Positions 47,101 through 56,499 are shown, counted from the stretch's first letter. The stretch is 64,000 nt of DNA from Lepturacanthus savala (GCA_030544235.1 CM060465.1:27040988-27104987), one strand, 5' to 3'. A program made the numbers and translations. The notes: generated by a model from the sequence alone, not told the origin.

Positions 47101-47207
47101 TCTATCAACACAAAATCCAGTGCATCATTATAAAAATAAATATTGTTTCTTTCTCTAGGTGTGGGGAGGTGCCCTGCTGGTTGGCCAATCAGAAGACAGG
47201 CACCTGA
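33467..47207 (+). CDS. gramd2a: gramd2a-like: GRAM domain-containing protein 2A (whole coding span, 11 coding exons)
   Basis: GRAMD2A is an ER membrane protein that marks and tethers ER-plasma membrane contacts by binding phosphoinositide (PI(4,5)P2) through its GRAM domain; unlike GRAMD1 proteins it has no VASt sterol domain. Exons 33467-33570, 38444-38501, 41736-41808, 41900-42003, 42094-42192, 42731-42802, 42927-42986, 43621-43756, 44143-44236, 45595-45696 and 47159-47207 join in frame to about 316 residues (human about 354). The GRAM domain spans about residues 63-170: YHKLFQTVPKEEILMK, LLQGRLYISRNWLCFYANLF, GKDIK, IPVVSVRLVKKH, GLAITMDTGQKYVFVSLLSR. A linker follows, then one hydrophobic segment (about 263-280) and a short tail with CYLAFRVCRLEQQL. 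The GRLYIS, FGKDIK, LPNGLAIT-like and FVSLLSRDSVYD strings identify GRAMD2A rather than GRAMD1/3. The a/b copy is not resolved. Confidence 0.92.
34170..34570. repeat. dispersed repeat fragment
   Basis: The sequence runs through the words CATTACCAAAATGCATACAT, GAAAAATTGACAAAAATCCG and AACCTCTTTGGCGG. These resemble a widespread animal repeat tail ending in CCTCCTTGGCGGAGG. The ORF inside (34178-34489) has no recognisable domain. Family and ends are uncertain. Confidence 0.4.
35553..35640. repeat. (TG)n microsatellite
   Basis: An almost uninterrupted TG run of about 85 bp in gramd2a intron 2. Long TG runs can adopt Z-DNA and are hypervariable in fish. Confidence 0.97.
36899..37246 (+). mobile_element. 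tRNA-derived SINE with perfect target duplication
   Basis: The body is flanked by identical 11-mers ACATTATTACC at 36888-36898 and 37247-37257. The head contains an A-box-like TGGCGCAGGGG (from 36902) and a B-box GGTTCAAGACC (36947-36957), spaced as in a tRNA promoter. The conserved middle (GTGTGGAGTTTGCATGTTCT, then CCCACAGTCCAAAAACATGC) is a very common teleost repeat core. It ends in a GACT-type short tail. Confidence 0.85.
38444..38501 (+). CDS. gramd2a: gramd2a exon 3
   Basis: The acceptor is TTTCCTGCAG at 38443 and the donor is TCG|GTAAGT. It encodes RLQLIDDLSYEDVKKCYRGS, matching the region just before the GRAM domain. It is 58 nt long and ends in phase 0. Confidence 0.88.
38502..41735 (+). 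other. gramd2a intron 3 (3.2 kb)
   Basis: It has CA microsatellites at 38581-38610 and 41373-41400, and a segment at about 39715-39900 resembling a dispersed teleost repeat (GTCCGGTACCTTCTGCCTGG). The stretch at 38703-38716 fits an X-box-like ATCTCC-AT-GGAAAC. The remainder is AT-rich. No exon is seen. Confidence 0.65.
41736..41808 (+). CDS. gramd2a: gramd2a exon 4 (start of GRAM domain)
   Basis: The acceptor is TTCCACAG at 41735 and the donor is AAG|GTAAGC. It encodes TVSKYNSQYHKLFQTVPKEE then ILMK, the conserved entry to the GRAM domain. It is 73 nt long and ends in phase 1. Confidence 0.93.
41900..42003 (+). CDS. gramd2a: gramd2a exon 5 (GRAM domain)
   Basis: The acceptor is CGTGTGCAG at 41899 and the donor is AAG|GTGAAG. 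It encodes VYSCALLRDILLQGRLYISR then NWLCFYANLFGKDIK. This exon lies only 91 bases after the previous one. It is 104 nt long and ends in phase 0. Confidence 0.94.
42094..42192 (+). CDS. gramd2a: gramd2a exon 6 (GRAM domain)
   Basis: The acceptor is TTCTGCAG at 42093 and the donor is AAG|GTACGA. It encodes VCIPVVSVRLVKKHRTAG then LVPNGLAITMDTGQK. It is 99 nt, phase 0 on both sides. Confidence 0.94.
42193..42730 (+). other. gramd2a intron 6
   Basis: Ordinary AT-rich intron with no recognisable feature. Confidence 0.8.
42731..42802 (+). CDS. gramd2a: gramd2a exon 7 (end of GRAM domain)
   Basis: The acceptor is TCTCTGCAG at 42730 and the donor is CAG|GTTTGT. It encodes YVFVSLLSRDSVYDVLRRIC then THLQ, nearly identical to human GRAMD2A. 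It is 72 nt, phase 0 on both sides. Confidence 0.94.
42927..42986 (+). CDS. gramd2a: gramd2a exon 8
   Basis: The acceptor is TTCTTTCAG at 42926 and the donor is ATG|GTAACA. It encodes VNGKSLSLKQYLEEPSSLSM, matching the post-GRAM KKSLSVREF-type region. It is 60 nt, phase 0 on both sides, so skipping would keep frame. Confidence 0.9.
42987..43620 (+). other. gramd2a intron 8
   Basis: It contains an inverted repeat near 43520-43560 (ACTTTTAAACCAAACTTGG and TTTAAAAGTTCATGC, part of a short palindrome around CCAAACTTGG). Otherwise ordinary. Confidence 0.7.
43621..43756 (+). CDS. gramd2a: gramd2a exon 9 (linker)
   Basis: The acceptor is TGTCCATCAG at 43620 and the donor is CCG|GTGAGC. It encodes DEFPEVLKWRRKPSLPAVSS then SLPDLLGNSTPVLATDTPF and ITHTLA. 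The LKWRRK and SLPD parts match human; the rest is a variable linker. It is 136 nt long and ends in phase 1. Confidence 0.9.
43757..44142 (+). other. gramd2a intron 9 ending in a TG repeat
   Basis: Short intron whose last 100 bases are a TG microsatellite that runs directly into the acceptor AG. Confidence 0.85.
44054..44140. repeat. (TG)43 microsatellite at the exon 10 acceptor
   Basis: An uninterrupted TG run, preceded by a short interrupted TG run from 44043, that directly abuts the AG of the exon 10 acceptor. It replaces the usual pyrimidine tract. Confidence 0.97.
44143..44236 (+). CDS. gramd2a: gramd2a exon 10 (linker and start of membrane anchor)
   Basis: The acceptor AG at 44141-44142 directly follows an uninterrupted TG repeat (44054-44140), and the donor is GCT|GTAAGT. 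It encodes DSSLETEKILLTEPVPELGH then MEYQLLKLFIL, joining in frame to both neighbours. It is 94 nt, so skipping it would shift the frame and remove the membrane anchor. Confidence 0.87.
44237..45594 (+). other. gramd2a intron 10
   Basis: AT-rich intron containing a DNA-transposon-like repeat at 44944-45350. No exon is seen. Confidence 0.75.
44944..45350. mobile_element. MITE-like dispersed element, GGGCTGCAACTAA family
   Basis: It begins TAGGGCTGCAACTAACCATC followed by CGATTAATTGATCAG, and ends with a partly inverted copy (TAATTGATTAATCAAG, then TTACCGATCATCATCC). Related fragments occur at 26825-26925 (same orientation), and inverted at 33640-33715, 34640-34715, 52985-53060 and 54385-54475. 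This is a high-copy teleost repeat type. Its family is not assigned. Confidence 0.55.
45595..45696 (+). CDS. gramd2a: gramd2a exon 11 (membrane anchor)
   Basis: The acceptor is CTGTCTTAG at 45594 and the donor is GAG|GTACAC, followed by a short CA run. It encodes VFLLVLSSCYLAFRVCRLEQ then QLSFLSSQPTLRE. The SSSYLAFRISRLEQQL block of human GRAMD2A aligns clearly. It is 102 nt long and ends in phase 2. Confidence 0.93.
45697..47158 (+). other. gramd2a intron 11
   Basis: AT-rich with a short CA run right after the donor. A CTG run lies at 46831-46846. No exon or mobile element is recognised. Confidence 0.75.
47159..47207 (+). CDS. gramd2a: gramd2a last coding exon and stop
   Basis: The acceptor is TTTCTCTAG at 47158. 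It encodes CGEVPCWLANQKTGT and TGA at 47205-47207. The tail is not recognisably conserved, but the frame continues without error from exon 11. The exon continues as 3'UTR. Confidence 0.75.
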
Positions 47208-47659
47208 TGCTGGAGCCAGTGATGAAAGTTAAGAAGAAATCTGCACTTACATAGACTTCCCATTCGGGGGATGGCGGCGAGAGGAGACCCCTCCGAGGAG
47301 GAGGAGACGATTGACTGTAGCAGCCGTCAGCAGCTGAACTCTGACCCCGCCGTGACCCGGTCACCTTAGAGACGTCACAGTAGTCGAGAGACCGTAGACT
47401 GGCCTATGACCTCCGAGGCCGAAGAGTTTCAGAGCGGACACAAAGAGGTCACGTAGAGGTCAGACAGCTGAAGAAATGACAACACGATGTAACATAACTG
47501 AGATGTAGATTTCTTTCTGTGAAGAAGCCTGAAAATAGTGAATTTTGTGCATGTGTGTGTGTGTGTGTCTGTGCGTGTGCACAGACGCCACAAAGACAGA
47601 GGAGACCTGTATGTAGTCCAGGCTGGTGACAGCAGGTCGAGGCTGTTCATTCAGACCCT

Positions 47660-48600
47660 GTTCACACAAGATAGCAACTTGTGTGTGCTATATCCTTATC
47701 CTGTGCAGAAAAGATCCTTGTGGAAACAAGATAATAAGATAATATTTACAAACAAAATCTTTATCTTGTGCAAACAAGATAACTTGGGTAAACAAGATAT
47801 TTATCAAGATAACTTATATGAACAATATTCTTATTTTGTGCAAACAAGATCCTTATCAAGATAACGTGTAACCAAGATCCTCATCAAGATAGCTTATATG
47901 AACAAGCTCCTTATTTTGTAGAAACAAGATCCTTATCAACATAGCCTGTGCAAAGAAGATCCTTATTTTGTGCGAACAAGATCCTTGTCAAGATAACTTA
48001 TGTAACTAAGATCCTCATCGAGATAAATTATTTGAACAAGATCCTTCTTTTGTGCAAACAAGATCCTTGTCAAGATAATGTGTAACCAAGATCCTCGTCG
48101 AGATAAATTATTTGAACAAGATCCTTATTTTGTGTAAACAAGATCCTTGTCAAGATAACTTGTATAACCAAGATCTTCATCAAGATAACTTATTTGGACA
48201 AGATCCTTATTTTGTGTAACCTAGATCCTTGTCGAGATAACTTATTTGAACAAGATCCTTATTTTGTGCAAAAAAGATCTTTGTCAAGATAATGTGTAAC
48301 CAAGATCCTTCTCGAGATAACTTATTTGAACAAGATCCTTATTTTGTACAAAAAAGATCCTTGTCAAGATAACTTGTGCAACCAAGATCCTCGTGGAGAT
48401 AACTTATTTGAACAAGATCCTTATTTTGTGCAAACAAGATCTTTGTCAAGATAATGTGTAACCAAGATCCTCGTCGAGATAACTTATTTGAACAAGATCC
48501 TTATTTTGTACAAACAAGATCCTTATCAAGATAACTTTTGCTAACAAGATCCCTTTTTGTGCAAAACAAGATCCTTATCAAGATATAACGCATTTGAACC
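47660..48600. repeat. minisatellite, core AACAAGATCCTTATTTTGTG
   Basis: A tandem array built from a core of about 20 bp (AACAAGATCCTTATTTTGTG) alternating with CAAGATCCTTGTCAAGATAA. In the right half this forms a higher-order unit of about 80 bp, for example 48233-48312 and 48313-48394. A few more copies follow at 48731-48770 after a retroelement tail. Units diverge by substitutions and small gaps, as in an old expanding array. Confidence 0.92.
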
Positions 48601-48728
48601 AGATTTGTATCTTGTGTGACTTGAGAATTTGTACTACGGCTCTTTCTGAGTCTCTGTCCTCTTAACGCCTGATTGTCTTGCCTCGCCTTGGATGAGAGCA
48701 TCTGCCAAATGATTAAATTTAAATGTAA
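48600..48728. repeat. SINE/LINE 3'-tail fragment inside the minisatellite
   Basis: It ends CCTTGGATGAGAGCATCTGC followed by CAAATGATTAAATTTAAATG. This matches the very common teleost retroelement tail of the form CTTGGATAAAAGCRTCTGCYAAATG. It interrupts the tandem array, which resumes at 48731. Confidence 0.6.
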
Positions 48729-49581
48729 AATATGCGAACAAGATCCTTATCTGTGCAAACAAGGTAATAACTTTATGAGTTCTATGTTAAAGAAAAAAAA
48801 AAGGCTTTAGGGGATATATAGAATAGTTTCTGTGAAAATAGTGAAAATGAATGAAGGCTAACTCAAATTATTGCTGCCTTAAATTTATTATTTTCTAAAT
48901 AAAATGTATACATGAATTAAGCCATTTCTCTGTGAAGTAGAAAATCTTCCATCAGAGAACACATATATCACTACCCCTACATGTGAACCTGAGTCCTTTT
49001 TGACCTTTGATATGAAGTAGTTTTGACGTTTCCAGTGCTAAATCTGTGATTTTTGTTTATATGAGGTTACTCTTGTTAGTATCAGGGTTGCACTTGAACT
49101 TTGCACTGTCCCTGTTAGTTCAGAGACAAGAGATATAGAGAAGTATGATAATGTAAAGAAATATGAAATGTCTGAAAACAGAGTGGAGTGACGTGACTAA
49201 AGTTAAGAGGAGCCAAGTTCATGTTTCTGTGGAACTAGAGCTTAAGGCCCATATTTATCAATCTGGACTCAATCTTACTTACTGATACTTTTTACTAAAA
49301 AGCTTATCAATAAAAACTATTTATCAAACTTTTTTGACGTAAAAATACTAGAAGAAAGTAGTTTTAGTCTGAATGTGTCCTAATGCTCACACTCGGCCAA
49401 CATGTTTTTTTTTTTTACTCCTAAAGCGATTCTAGATAATTATTAAATGTAATTCCCACACGTTTGATAAATATGGGCCCTGGTGTGATAAAGACATGTT
49501 AACGTACGAACGTCTGTTTGTTGCAAGACAAACTGGAGTTTCTCTTTAACTCATATTGTAGTTTTGGCTGTAACTCTCACT

Positions 49582-49587
49582 AATAAA
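49582..49587 (+). terminator. candidate gramd2a polyadenylation signal (AATAAA)
   Basis: AATAAA in the presumed 3'UTR, followed within 40 bases by TG-containing sequence. It is the last good signal before clearly intergenic DNA. Alternative: the AATAAA near 48897. Confidence 0.4.
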
Positions 49588-51113
49588 CACACTTTCTGCT
49601 CCTGACCTGTCTTGAATCGTATCAGATTATGACAAACATGATGAATAAGGTCGTCTCCATGAGCAGCAGCAAAACTGTTGTGTTGTTCGTTGCGTTACAT
49701 GTTACATGAAAAGAACAAAAATTACATTTTGGGTCCCAGCAGCGTAAAAGAAAGTACGACTAAAGAACTTAATATATAGGATAATTTATTATCTAAACTT
49801 AGAAGTCATTGTGTCCTGTTGTAGAATGCTCTATATTCCAGTACTTGACAGTAAGGTCCTGGATCACTTCTTGAACCACATGGGGGCACTACAGCAGCTG
49901 TTATAAACATCAGTTATGTCCGGATGTCACATGTGAGGAGAAGATTGTTTTGCTTTTTAAATATTTTCTATTTGAGCAAATTCTGAGGCTTAATTTCTAG
50001 TAACATTGTTTTTTTTGTATTGTAGTTTGCACAAACTTAATATGATTCTGTTTTTGTTGTAAAGTGCAGGATTACAATTGTTTGCTGCAACATGAGGATA
50101 CTGAACTTGGATATTTCTCTACATAAAATAAATAAACTTCCCCAAAAATCTGCACTGTGTAGCTCAGGATTTTTAAGGATGAAGAAATTAGCGAAGGAAA
50201 TTAGATGTGAGGATTTATTTCCTGGATCAAAGGTCAGACGAATCTGACTTAACACCGACACTGCAGTTCATAGCTGACCCTTCACTGAGCACAAAGCATA
50301 GTTCATGTTCTGGTAAATCTGCTTAAATGCAACCAAATAAAATAGGTACATTTTCAATCAGTCTAACAATGCTGAACAATACAGAAGAGTGTCCACTGAG
50401 AAAAAACAAAAATGAAGGGGTATATTTGTTTTTATTCACAATTCTGACTTTTTATAGAACAAAAACAATAAAAATGGCAGGATTCTGACTTTTATTCTGG
50501 CAAGAATGACGTTTGTATCCTGTTTATCGTTTTAGAAAACCATATCTGTGAAGTCAAACCAAAACTGTTCTTCATCTGTGCAGCTCAAATAGAATATGTC
50601 CCCTCTCCTATATTCTGTCAGATGTAACACAGTGATACTCAAATTCCCCCTGAACGCAGTGTAAAAGCTTTTCTTCAGGGTGGAAAAAACACATTCAGGA
50701 AAAACTTGTGATAAAAATCTGTTTTTTAGCAATTTCTCCTGAACCGGAGGTCCTGGGGGCTCAATTTTATTTTTTCACTTTTGTACACGGGGTGGCGAAA
50801 ACCCATCCAGGGAAAATTCCGGCTAAAATAAAAAGTTATTTTAGCCATATCTCCTGAACCAAAGGTCCTGGAGGCACCATCCCCGGAGGTGGTAATGGCT
50901 ACAGCTTACAGGAAGGTGGTGCCGGACGTGTTGGACAGCCCATGTCACCCTCAACCACCACCCACACCTCTTGGTGTTTACAACAAGTCAGAATTTCTAT
51001 CACTACATTAATATACAGCAGAAATGTATTATTTTAACACATTGAAATACTTTCTTCAATATATATTGGATTTAAAGCTACCTTAAAGATAATAAAATGA
51101 ATAAACATTTGAC

Positions 51114-51224
<111 letters not shown>

Positions 51225-52126
51225 TGACCTATTTATTCACGTATGCTGTTTTGTCATGTATTACATCTAAATGTATCCTACTGGAACCTTGATTTGCCCA
51301 TCTGTACTGTAGATGTCTGTTTGTGTAGAGTGTATTTTGAGACTCTAATGGAAATGAGTACCAAAGGAAAAGAATCACTATTGATTTCTTAAAAAATGAA
51401 CAGATTTAGTCTGGTCCCCACTCAAGGGTAATTTTATTTCAAACATTTATTTTGACAAGAACAAAGGTCAAAAATGTTATCCAAAAACAAATGTATAACG
51501 ATTGTCAATTAGTAATTTGATGGTGACGTGGGCGGGGCTGGATGTCCAACATGTCCGGTCCCGCCTTCGCTTGGGCTGCAGCCAGTCCTTGAATTCTTTG
51601 GGCTTCCTTAAACAGCAGCATTGTTCATATATTGCATAATAAAACCCCATAAAGTAATTTTATCTGTAGTAAAACACTATGTTATTGTTATAGTATTAAT
51701 ACATATTGTTAATATCCACATCTTCAAAGCATTAAGAAAATAGTTAAATATAATATCAGTAGTAGGGATGCAACTAACACTATTTTGATTTTAATTTATA
51801 TTTCAGATGTTTGTATTTAATTGTGTCCTTTATAATCTCCCTTTTAATCATCTTACAGAATATATTCTTCACGTTCTTTTATGATGTGATTTCTCAGTGT
51901 GATTTCTATGATTTTATGGACCTTTGCATTGCAGATAATTTAGCTTATTTAAAGTTTTTTTTCTTGATTTGTGTCAGTTTGGTCTTGTTTTAAGTTTTAA
52001 ATTATTTATTTTTATCGGTAGTAAAACACATTAGATTTTTCTTTGCAATATTCTAGCTATGTGCTCTGTCTTAGCAACATACCTGGATTCTGACACTTCT
52101 GTCGTCACAAGTTGTGCATTTTTTGA

Positions 52127-52128
<2 letters not shown>

Positions 52129-52187
<59 letters not shown>
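52129..52187. repeat. (TA)n microsatellite, about 59 bp
   Basis: Pure alternating TA, about 100 bp upstream of the E-box/CRE of the promoter-like patch at 52210-52340. Confidence 0.97.
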
Positions 52188-52190
<3 letters not shown>

Positions 52191-52209
52191 GATATTCAAT
52201 AATTATTAT

Positions 52210-52340
52210 CATGTATACCAAGAACACCAAAACATAGGTCTGGGGGCTTAAGAGGTAACTCGGCAGCCTTTAGGACCCGGAGGCGCCACGTGACGTACAA
52301 CAACAACAGGAAGACGGGACTCACGTTGCTGGTAGGTGTG
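52210..52340 (+). promoter_or_regulatory. candidate promoter and first exon of a third gene
   Basis: A GC-rich patch in AT-rich DNA. It contains CACGTGACGTA at 52287-52297, an E-box overlapping a CRE/ATF core, and an ETS-like ACAGGAAG at 52306. A good + strand donor GCTG|GTAGGT follows at 52332, and the reverse strand has CAAC|GTGAGT (bases 52319-52324), so either or both directions are possible. No coding exon that would follow is in the window. From remembered human gene order next to GRAMD2A (SENP8, MYO9A), the neighbour could be one of those. This is a guess, and no SENP8-like ORF is present. Confidence 0.4.
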
Positions 52341-54544
52341 TTAGCTGCTGTAGCTTTCATTTTACTTTCACAGGCGGATGAGAATTATTTTAAGCAGGAG
52401 TAGAAAGCCTTCGAGTTTTTTTTTCCCTGCACGTGTCTTTGACCCGCTGTTACCGACATATTGTTGTGTCCTCTACACTGTTTTAAAAGTTAGCTCGCCG
52501 GTTAGCCACAGCAGCTAGCTGTTAGCGCACAGAGTGACAGCTGCGTGAAGGTGGTTTGACTGAGTATTCACACGTGAGAGTCTGTGTGGAGATTCATTCA
52601 TTGATTTTATTTATAGAATTACAGACACAAAACCATTCATGGTACAACACGTTGAAGTGAAAACACTTTTATTTTCAGCATGATACCAAGATGTTCCAAA
52701 ATAAAAGATAAAAGAAGCAGAAGACATGAAACTAAACATCATGAATTTACTCACAAATACAATGCTGCAATTTAAATGCAATAATAACCTCCATAGCTGA
52801 AGTACCAATATAATTGCAAATGTATGTGTAGTTAATTAAATGTTCCAGCTTCTCAGATGTGAATGTTCTGGGGTAAACTGAATATCTTTGGGTTGGGGTT
52901 TGTGAGACAAAACAACTTGAGGTAATTTTGGACCTTGTGAAACTGTGTTTAGCATTTTCTCAATTACTATATGACCTTTTATAGAAAGAGGTAATCGATT
53001 TAAAAAAACAATCAACAGATTAATCTAAAGTGAAAATAGTCATTAGTTGCAGGCCTGAATTTATTAATACTTAATCATTTAGAACTCATTTTCCATGGTA
53101 GTAAGGTGAGATGAATCATGGCTGCGTTACATTTAGGCTGTCTGTGCAGGTGCTTTGCTTCCTAGGACACCTGGAGCCATTGATAATGTGACTCAGTTAT
53201 TTGAATATGAATATATATGAGATAATGTTCTTAGTCATCCCTGTAGGGGCCCTGCTATGACAAGTGACAAGAAAAAAATGTCTTCTCTATATTTGATTTG
53301 GTGTTTTATATTTTTCAACTTCATATAACTTTAGGTAAAGTTATATAAAACCATGATGAATAAACTAGGAAAAAAGAAGAGGATCATTATTAAAGATGTT
53401 CCAAGGTGTTTTCCAAGTCTGCCCTTGTTGTGGTTCAGGTATCGTCTCATGTATTTGAAACATGGCAGGTAAAATTATTATAAAAAATATGACTTCTGGC
53501 CTTTTTTTTCAGTTAAATAATATGAAATCTATTTTCTATAAGTAATTCTTGGTCCCACACATCACTTACCTGCATATTCTAAAAATAATTTTATTTTATA
53601 TTGATATGTTCATAAATATATTATGTTCAACTTATTTATTAACTTATTAATAATTATTTCTGTGCCAGTATTGCAAAATACATAGGATTCAGACATATAT
53701 TTTAGGGCTGAAAATATTATTCTTATCATTAATTAATGTGTTATTACCAATGATGATGTCTTCCTATGTCTTGTTTGTCTGATCTAATCAGATTCAGTTC
53801 ACTCTCATCTGTGATAAATATGAGCTTCAAGTCCTCACTTTGGAGAAGCTGTAACAAATAAATGCCATTTTTCTTTACAAAATACAGTTATACAGTTATT
53901 CAATTATGTAAATATTTAATGCAGGGTTTGGAATTCCAGATTTCTGGAAGAATAATGTATCAATGTATTTAAGCAAGTGAACTTATGAGTCCCATATGAA
54001 GACAAACACACACACACACTTGTGATATTTATGTATTCAATCTACTTTGTACACCATGGACACGGAGAACGAAGCGTGCAGTCTCTTTGCTTTATTTCTG
54101 AGGAACTCCCGTAACTTCATGGACTTCCGCCCATTACATCACATCCGGTTGGTCTTATCCTACCGTAATGACTTGTGGTAAACATTTACATTGATTCAGC
54201 CTAATGGCATGATCAGAACATTACAGCACTGAAGGCTGTTGAAGCAGCTGAGGTAAATTTCAGATATTACAGTTATATATTAAACGTTACTATTCTTTTT
54301 TCCTGGAGATGTGCACCCTAAACTGTCTGGATTTTTTCAGACCAAGAAACCAGCACGTTTTCACATTTAAGCAGCTGGAATCACATTTTTGCAATTTTCT
54401 AAGAAAATAACACAAAATAGTCTGCAATTATCTTCCTGTCAATCACCTAATCGACTAATTGTTGCAGCTCTAGCTTATGAATCTCCACAAAACCTGAACT
54501 GAAGCTAACATCTTGACATCCACCAAACAGCCTCCCTGTGTTGT
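52341..54544. other. AT-rich non-coding region
   Basis: Intronic or intergenic. It contains inverted fragments of the GGGCTGCAACTAA family (52985-53060, 54385-54475), a CA tract (54007-54020) and many A/T-rich stretches. No exon is seen. Confidence 0.65.
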
Positions 54545-55140
54545 AATGGGTTCTCATGCTGCTCTGTGATGTTTGGTTGCTAAATTGCCGCAGCATGGAG
54601 GAAAGCTACAGTGTTCTGGAAGAACCAAGCCACGTTTTTTTTTTAATCAAGAATCTCATCGTCAGAGTCATGTCTCCACTGTTCTTAAACCTCCTTTCAT
54701 AAACGATTGCACTATCATGTCCGCTGAGAAGTGCATTTTGACATCTGGCATATGCTTCCAGGACCAGCCGCATGGAGGAATGTGTACAGTGGTGGTACAG
54801 TCAGGTTTTTGTGCTTCCAAATGGCTTTCGGCCTTTATTTGTCTCCCTGAGTGGCTGCCTGAGCTAATGACTGCATCACCGACAGTTCAAACTGCCCATT
54901 ATACCTCCAAGGTAAGCGGAAGCAGGAATTTCTGTAATGCTTCCACTGCTGCCATGGCCTAAAGAGCCGCATCCGATGTTCTGCATGAGAGACAAATCCC
55001 ATTTATGGCCGGGACGGTAGGCCTGGATCCTCCCAGCTTACCGTCAACACTGACACCCGTCCAATAATCACCTTAGCTGCGGCTGAAAGAGCACGGTCAT
55101 AGCCAGCATCGCACGGCGGTCTGGAAATGAATAAATTGGT
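54545..55140. promoter_or_regulatory. candidate conserved non-coding block 1
   Basis: About 600 bp of balanced-composition unique sequence without repeat or TIR structure, flanked by AT-rich DNA. A 129-codon ORF (54573-54962) is present but shows no domain and no flanking splice logic. Regulatory role is inferred from composition. Confidence 0.3.
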
Positions 55141-55366
55141 ATGAGCACCTAATTCAAAGTCAAAGTAAGTGTCCATTTATAAGGAAGAGCTTTTGTTACC
55201 CCATCAGATGTGGGGCCAAAAGATGGTGTGTCAATTTGTCCAATGCTTCAGTCCAGAGCCTAATATCTAGACAACTACCAGCTATATGACCACAACATCT
55301 TCTGTGCATGTTCATGGTCCGAAGAAGATGAACCCCAATGTTTTCAGTAACTTATACATGAGCACC
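55141..55366. other. non-coding sequence between block 1 and a transposon
   Basis: Includes TCAAAGTCAAAGTAAG near 55158. No recognisable feature. Confidence 0.5.
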
Positions 55367-55857
55367 TAGCCTGGGTATGCCCATCCTTCCTCGCACACGA
55401 ATTCACTTCGCTCTGCAATTTAGAATGGACACCAATGAACCAATTTTTCTCTCAGCGAAGGAGCCAATCACAGAACAGGGGAGGGTGCAGCAAGACCTTG
55501 ACGAAACACAGAAGCGACTTTGTTGACAACTATGGATCCAACATAGCGGCAGATGGTATTTTACCTTTCCATGTATCCTTAGAAAGTGTTCTAGGTAATT
55601 TAGACCACAAGTTTATATTGAAAAATTGGCAACTTTTACCAACAAACAACTATTTCATCTGTATTGGGTACGTCATCAGTTATGTTTGATACGATTGGCT
55701 ATAAGCTATGTACAGACGTATTTGATAGACATTCGTAGCGTCCAGTAAATGGCTCTGGGATTTCATAAACCACACCTCCAATACGAAGAAATAAAAGGAT
55801 GGATCCCAGACCTCATCTCAATCTACATTGAAATGAGGTCTGGTGTTAGCCAGGCTA
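55367..55857. mobile_element. non-autonomous DNA transposon (about 491 bp)
   Basis: The ends are TAGCCTGG and CCAGGCTA, perfect inverted copies. Near the right end lies a hairpin: CCAGACCTCAT (55806-55816) pairs with ATGAGGTCTGG (55833-55843), with most of the inner bases pairing too. The ORF at 55435-55689 has no transposase motif. Family is unassigned. Confidence 0.6.
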
Positions 55858-56229
55858 ATAAGCACCATGATCACAACAAATTTATGATTTATACCACATG
55901 GGCAAACATGCCCAACTGACAATGCTGCCATTCGCCTTACTTTTTTTTTTTTTTTTTATAACTAAGTAAACCTATGATCAGCTTCCATTGTTTTGTGCAG
56001 CACTATCTTGGCAATCAACTGGCAAAATTAGCGTCAGCTTAGCGAACTATCAATGCCATGTGAATGTTCAAGACCCTTCTGTTTCAAACAATTCTGCACA
56101 AACAATTCCGATTTACCTTGAAGCTGTAGTTGTCTACACCTGTTGTGTTAGCTGCTGCAGTAAAACTGGTGAAGAAAGCCAATGTCCAGAATGCCTGACC
56201 GGTAAAATGGGAATCAGAACAGAGTGAGC
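55858..56229. other. repeat-adjacent non-coding sequence
   Basis: It includes a T run (55942-55958) and an 80-codon ORF (55988-56227) with Cys-rich sequence but no recognisable domain. It is probably part of the mobile element whose tail follows. Confidence 0.4.
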
Positions 56230-56420
56230 TCATCAGAGAAGGGCCTTAAAGAGACAGGAGCTAAAACAGCCTGTTTCAGCAAAGAGGCTGAACTGAGGGG
56301 CTGCATCAAGGGCCAATGTAAGGTAAATATGAAGTTTTTAACTGTAAATCATGCCGAGATATTCCAGTAAAGCCCTCGAATATAAATACAGACCTGAAAA
56401 TGTTCATATATGCAATGGAA
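56230..56420. repeat. tail of a high-copy teleost DNA element
   Basis: The words CCTTAAAGAGACAGGAGCTA, AACAGCCTGTTTCAGC, GAGGCTGAACTGAGGGGCTG and AACTGTAAATCATGC are ones I recognise from a high-copy teleost repeat. The 5' end is not defined and may include 55860-56229. Confidence 0.55.
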
Positions 56421-56499
56421 ATCATACATAATGATATACTCTGGAAGTGTAAGTCACAATGAATGATATCAGTAAATGTTAAATGTCTGTGAGTCATTA

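Larger units (their letters stand above)
47208..49610 (+). other. probable gramd2a 3'UTR
   Basis: The exon continues after the stop at 47207. It includes a minisatellite (47660-48600 and 48731-48770), a retroelement tail (48600-48728) and unique AT-rich sequence. An AATAAA at 49582-49587 followed by a TG-containing stretch is a plausible end, and another AATAAA lies near 48897. The extent is inferred without transcript data. Confidence 0.45.

Noticed and set aside
47660..48600. Regularly spaced repeats resembling a CRISPR array
   Set aside because: The units are contiguous and diverged, with no unique spacers; this is a eukaryotic minisatellite in fish DNA.
54573..54962. A 129-codon ORF as a possible gene exon
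   Set aside because: No domain, no matching splice partners and no codon pattern; more likely non-coding.
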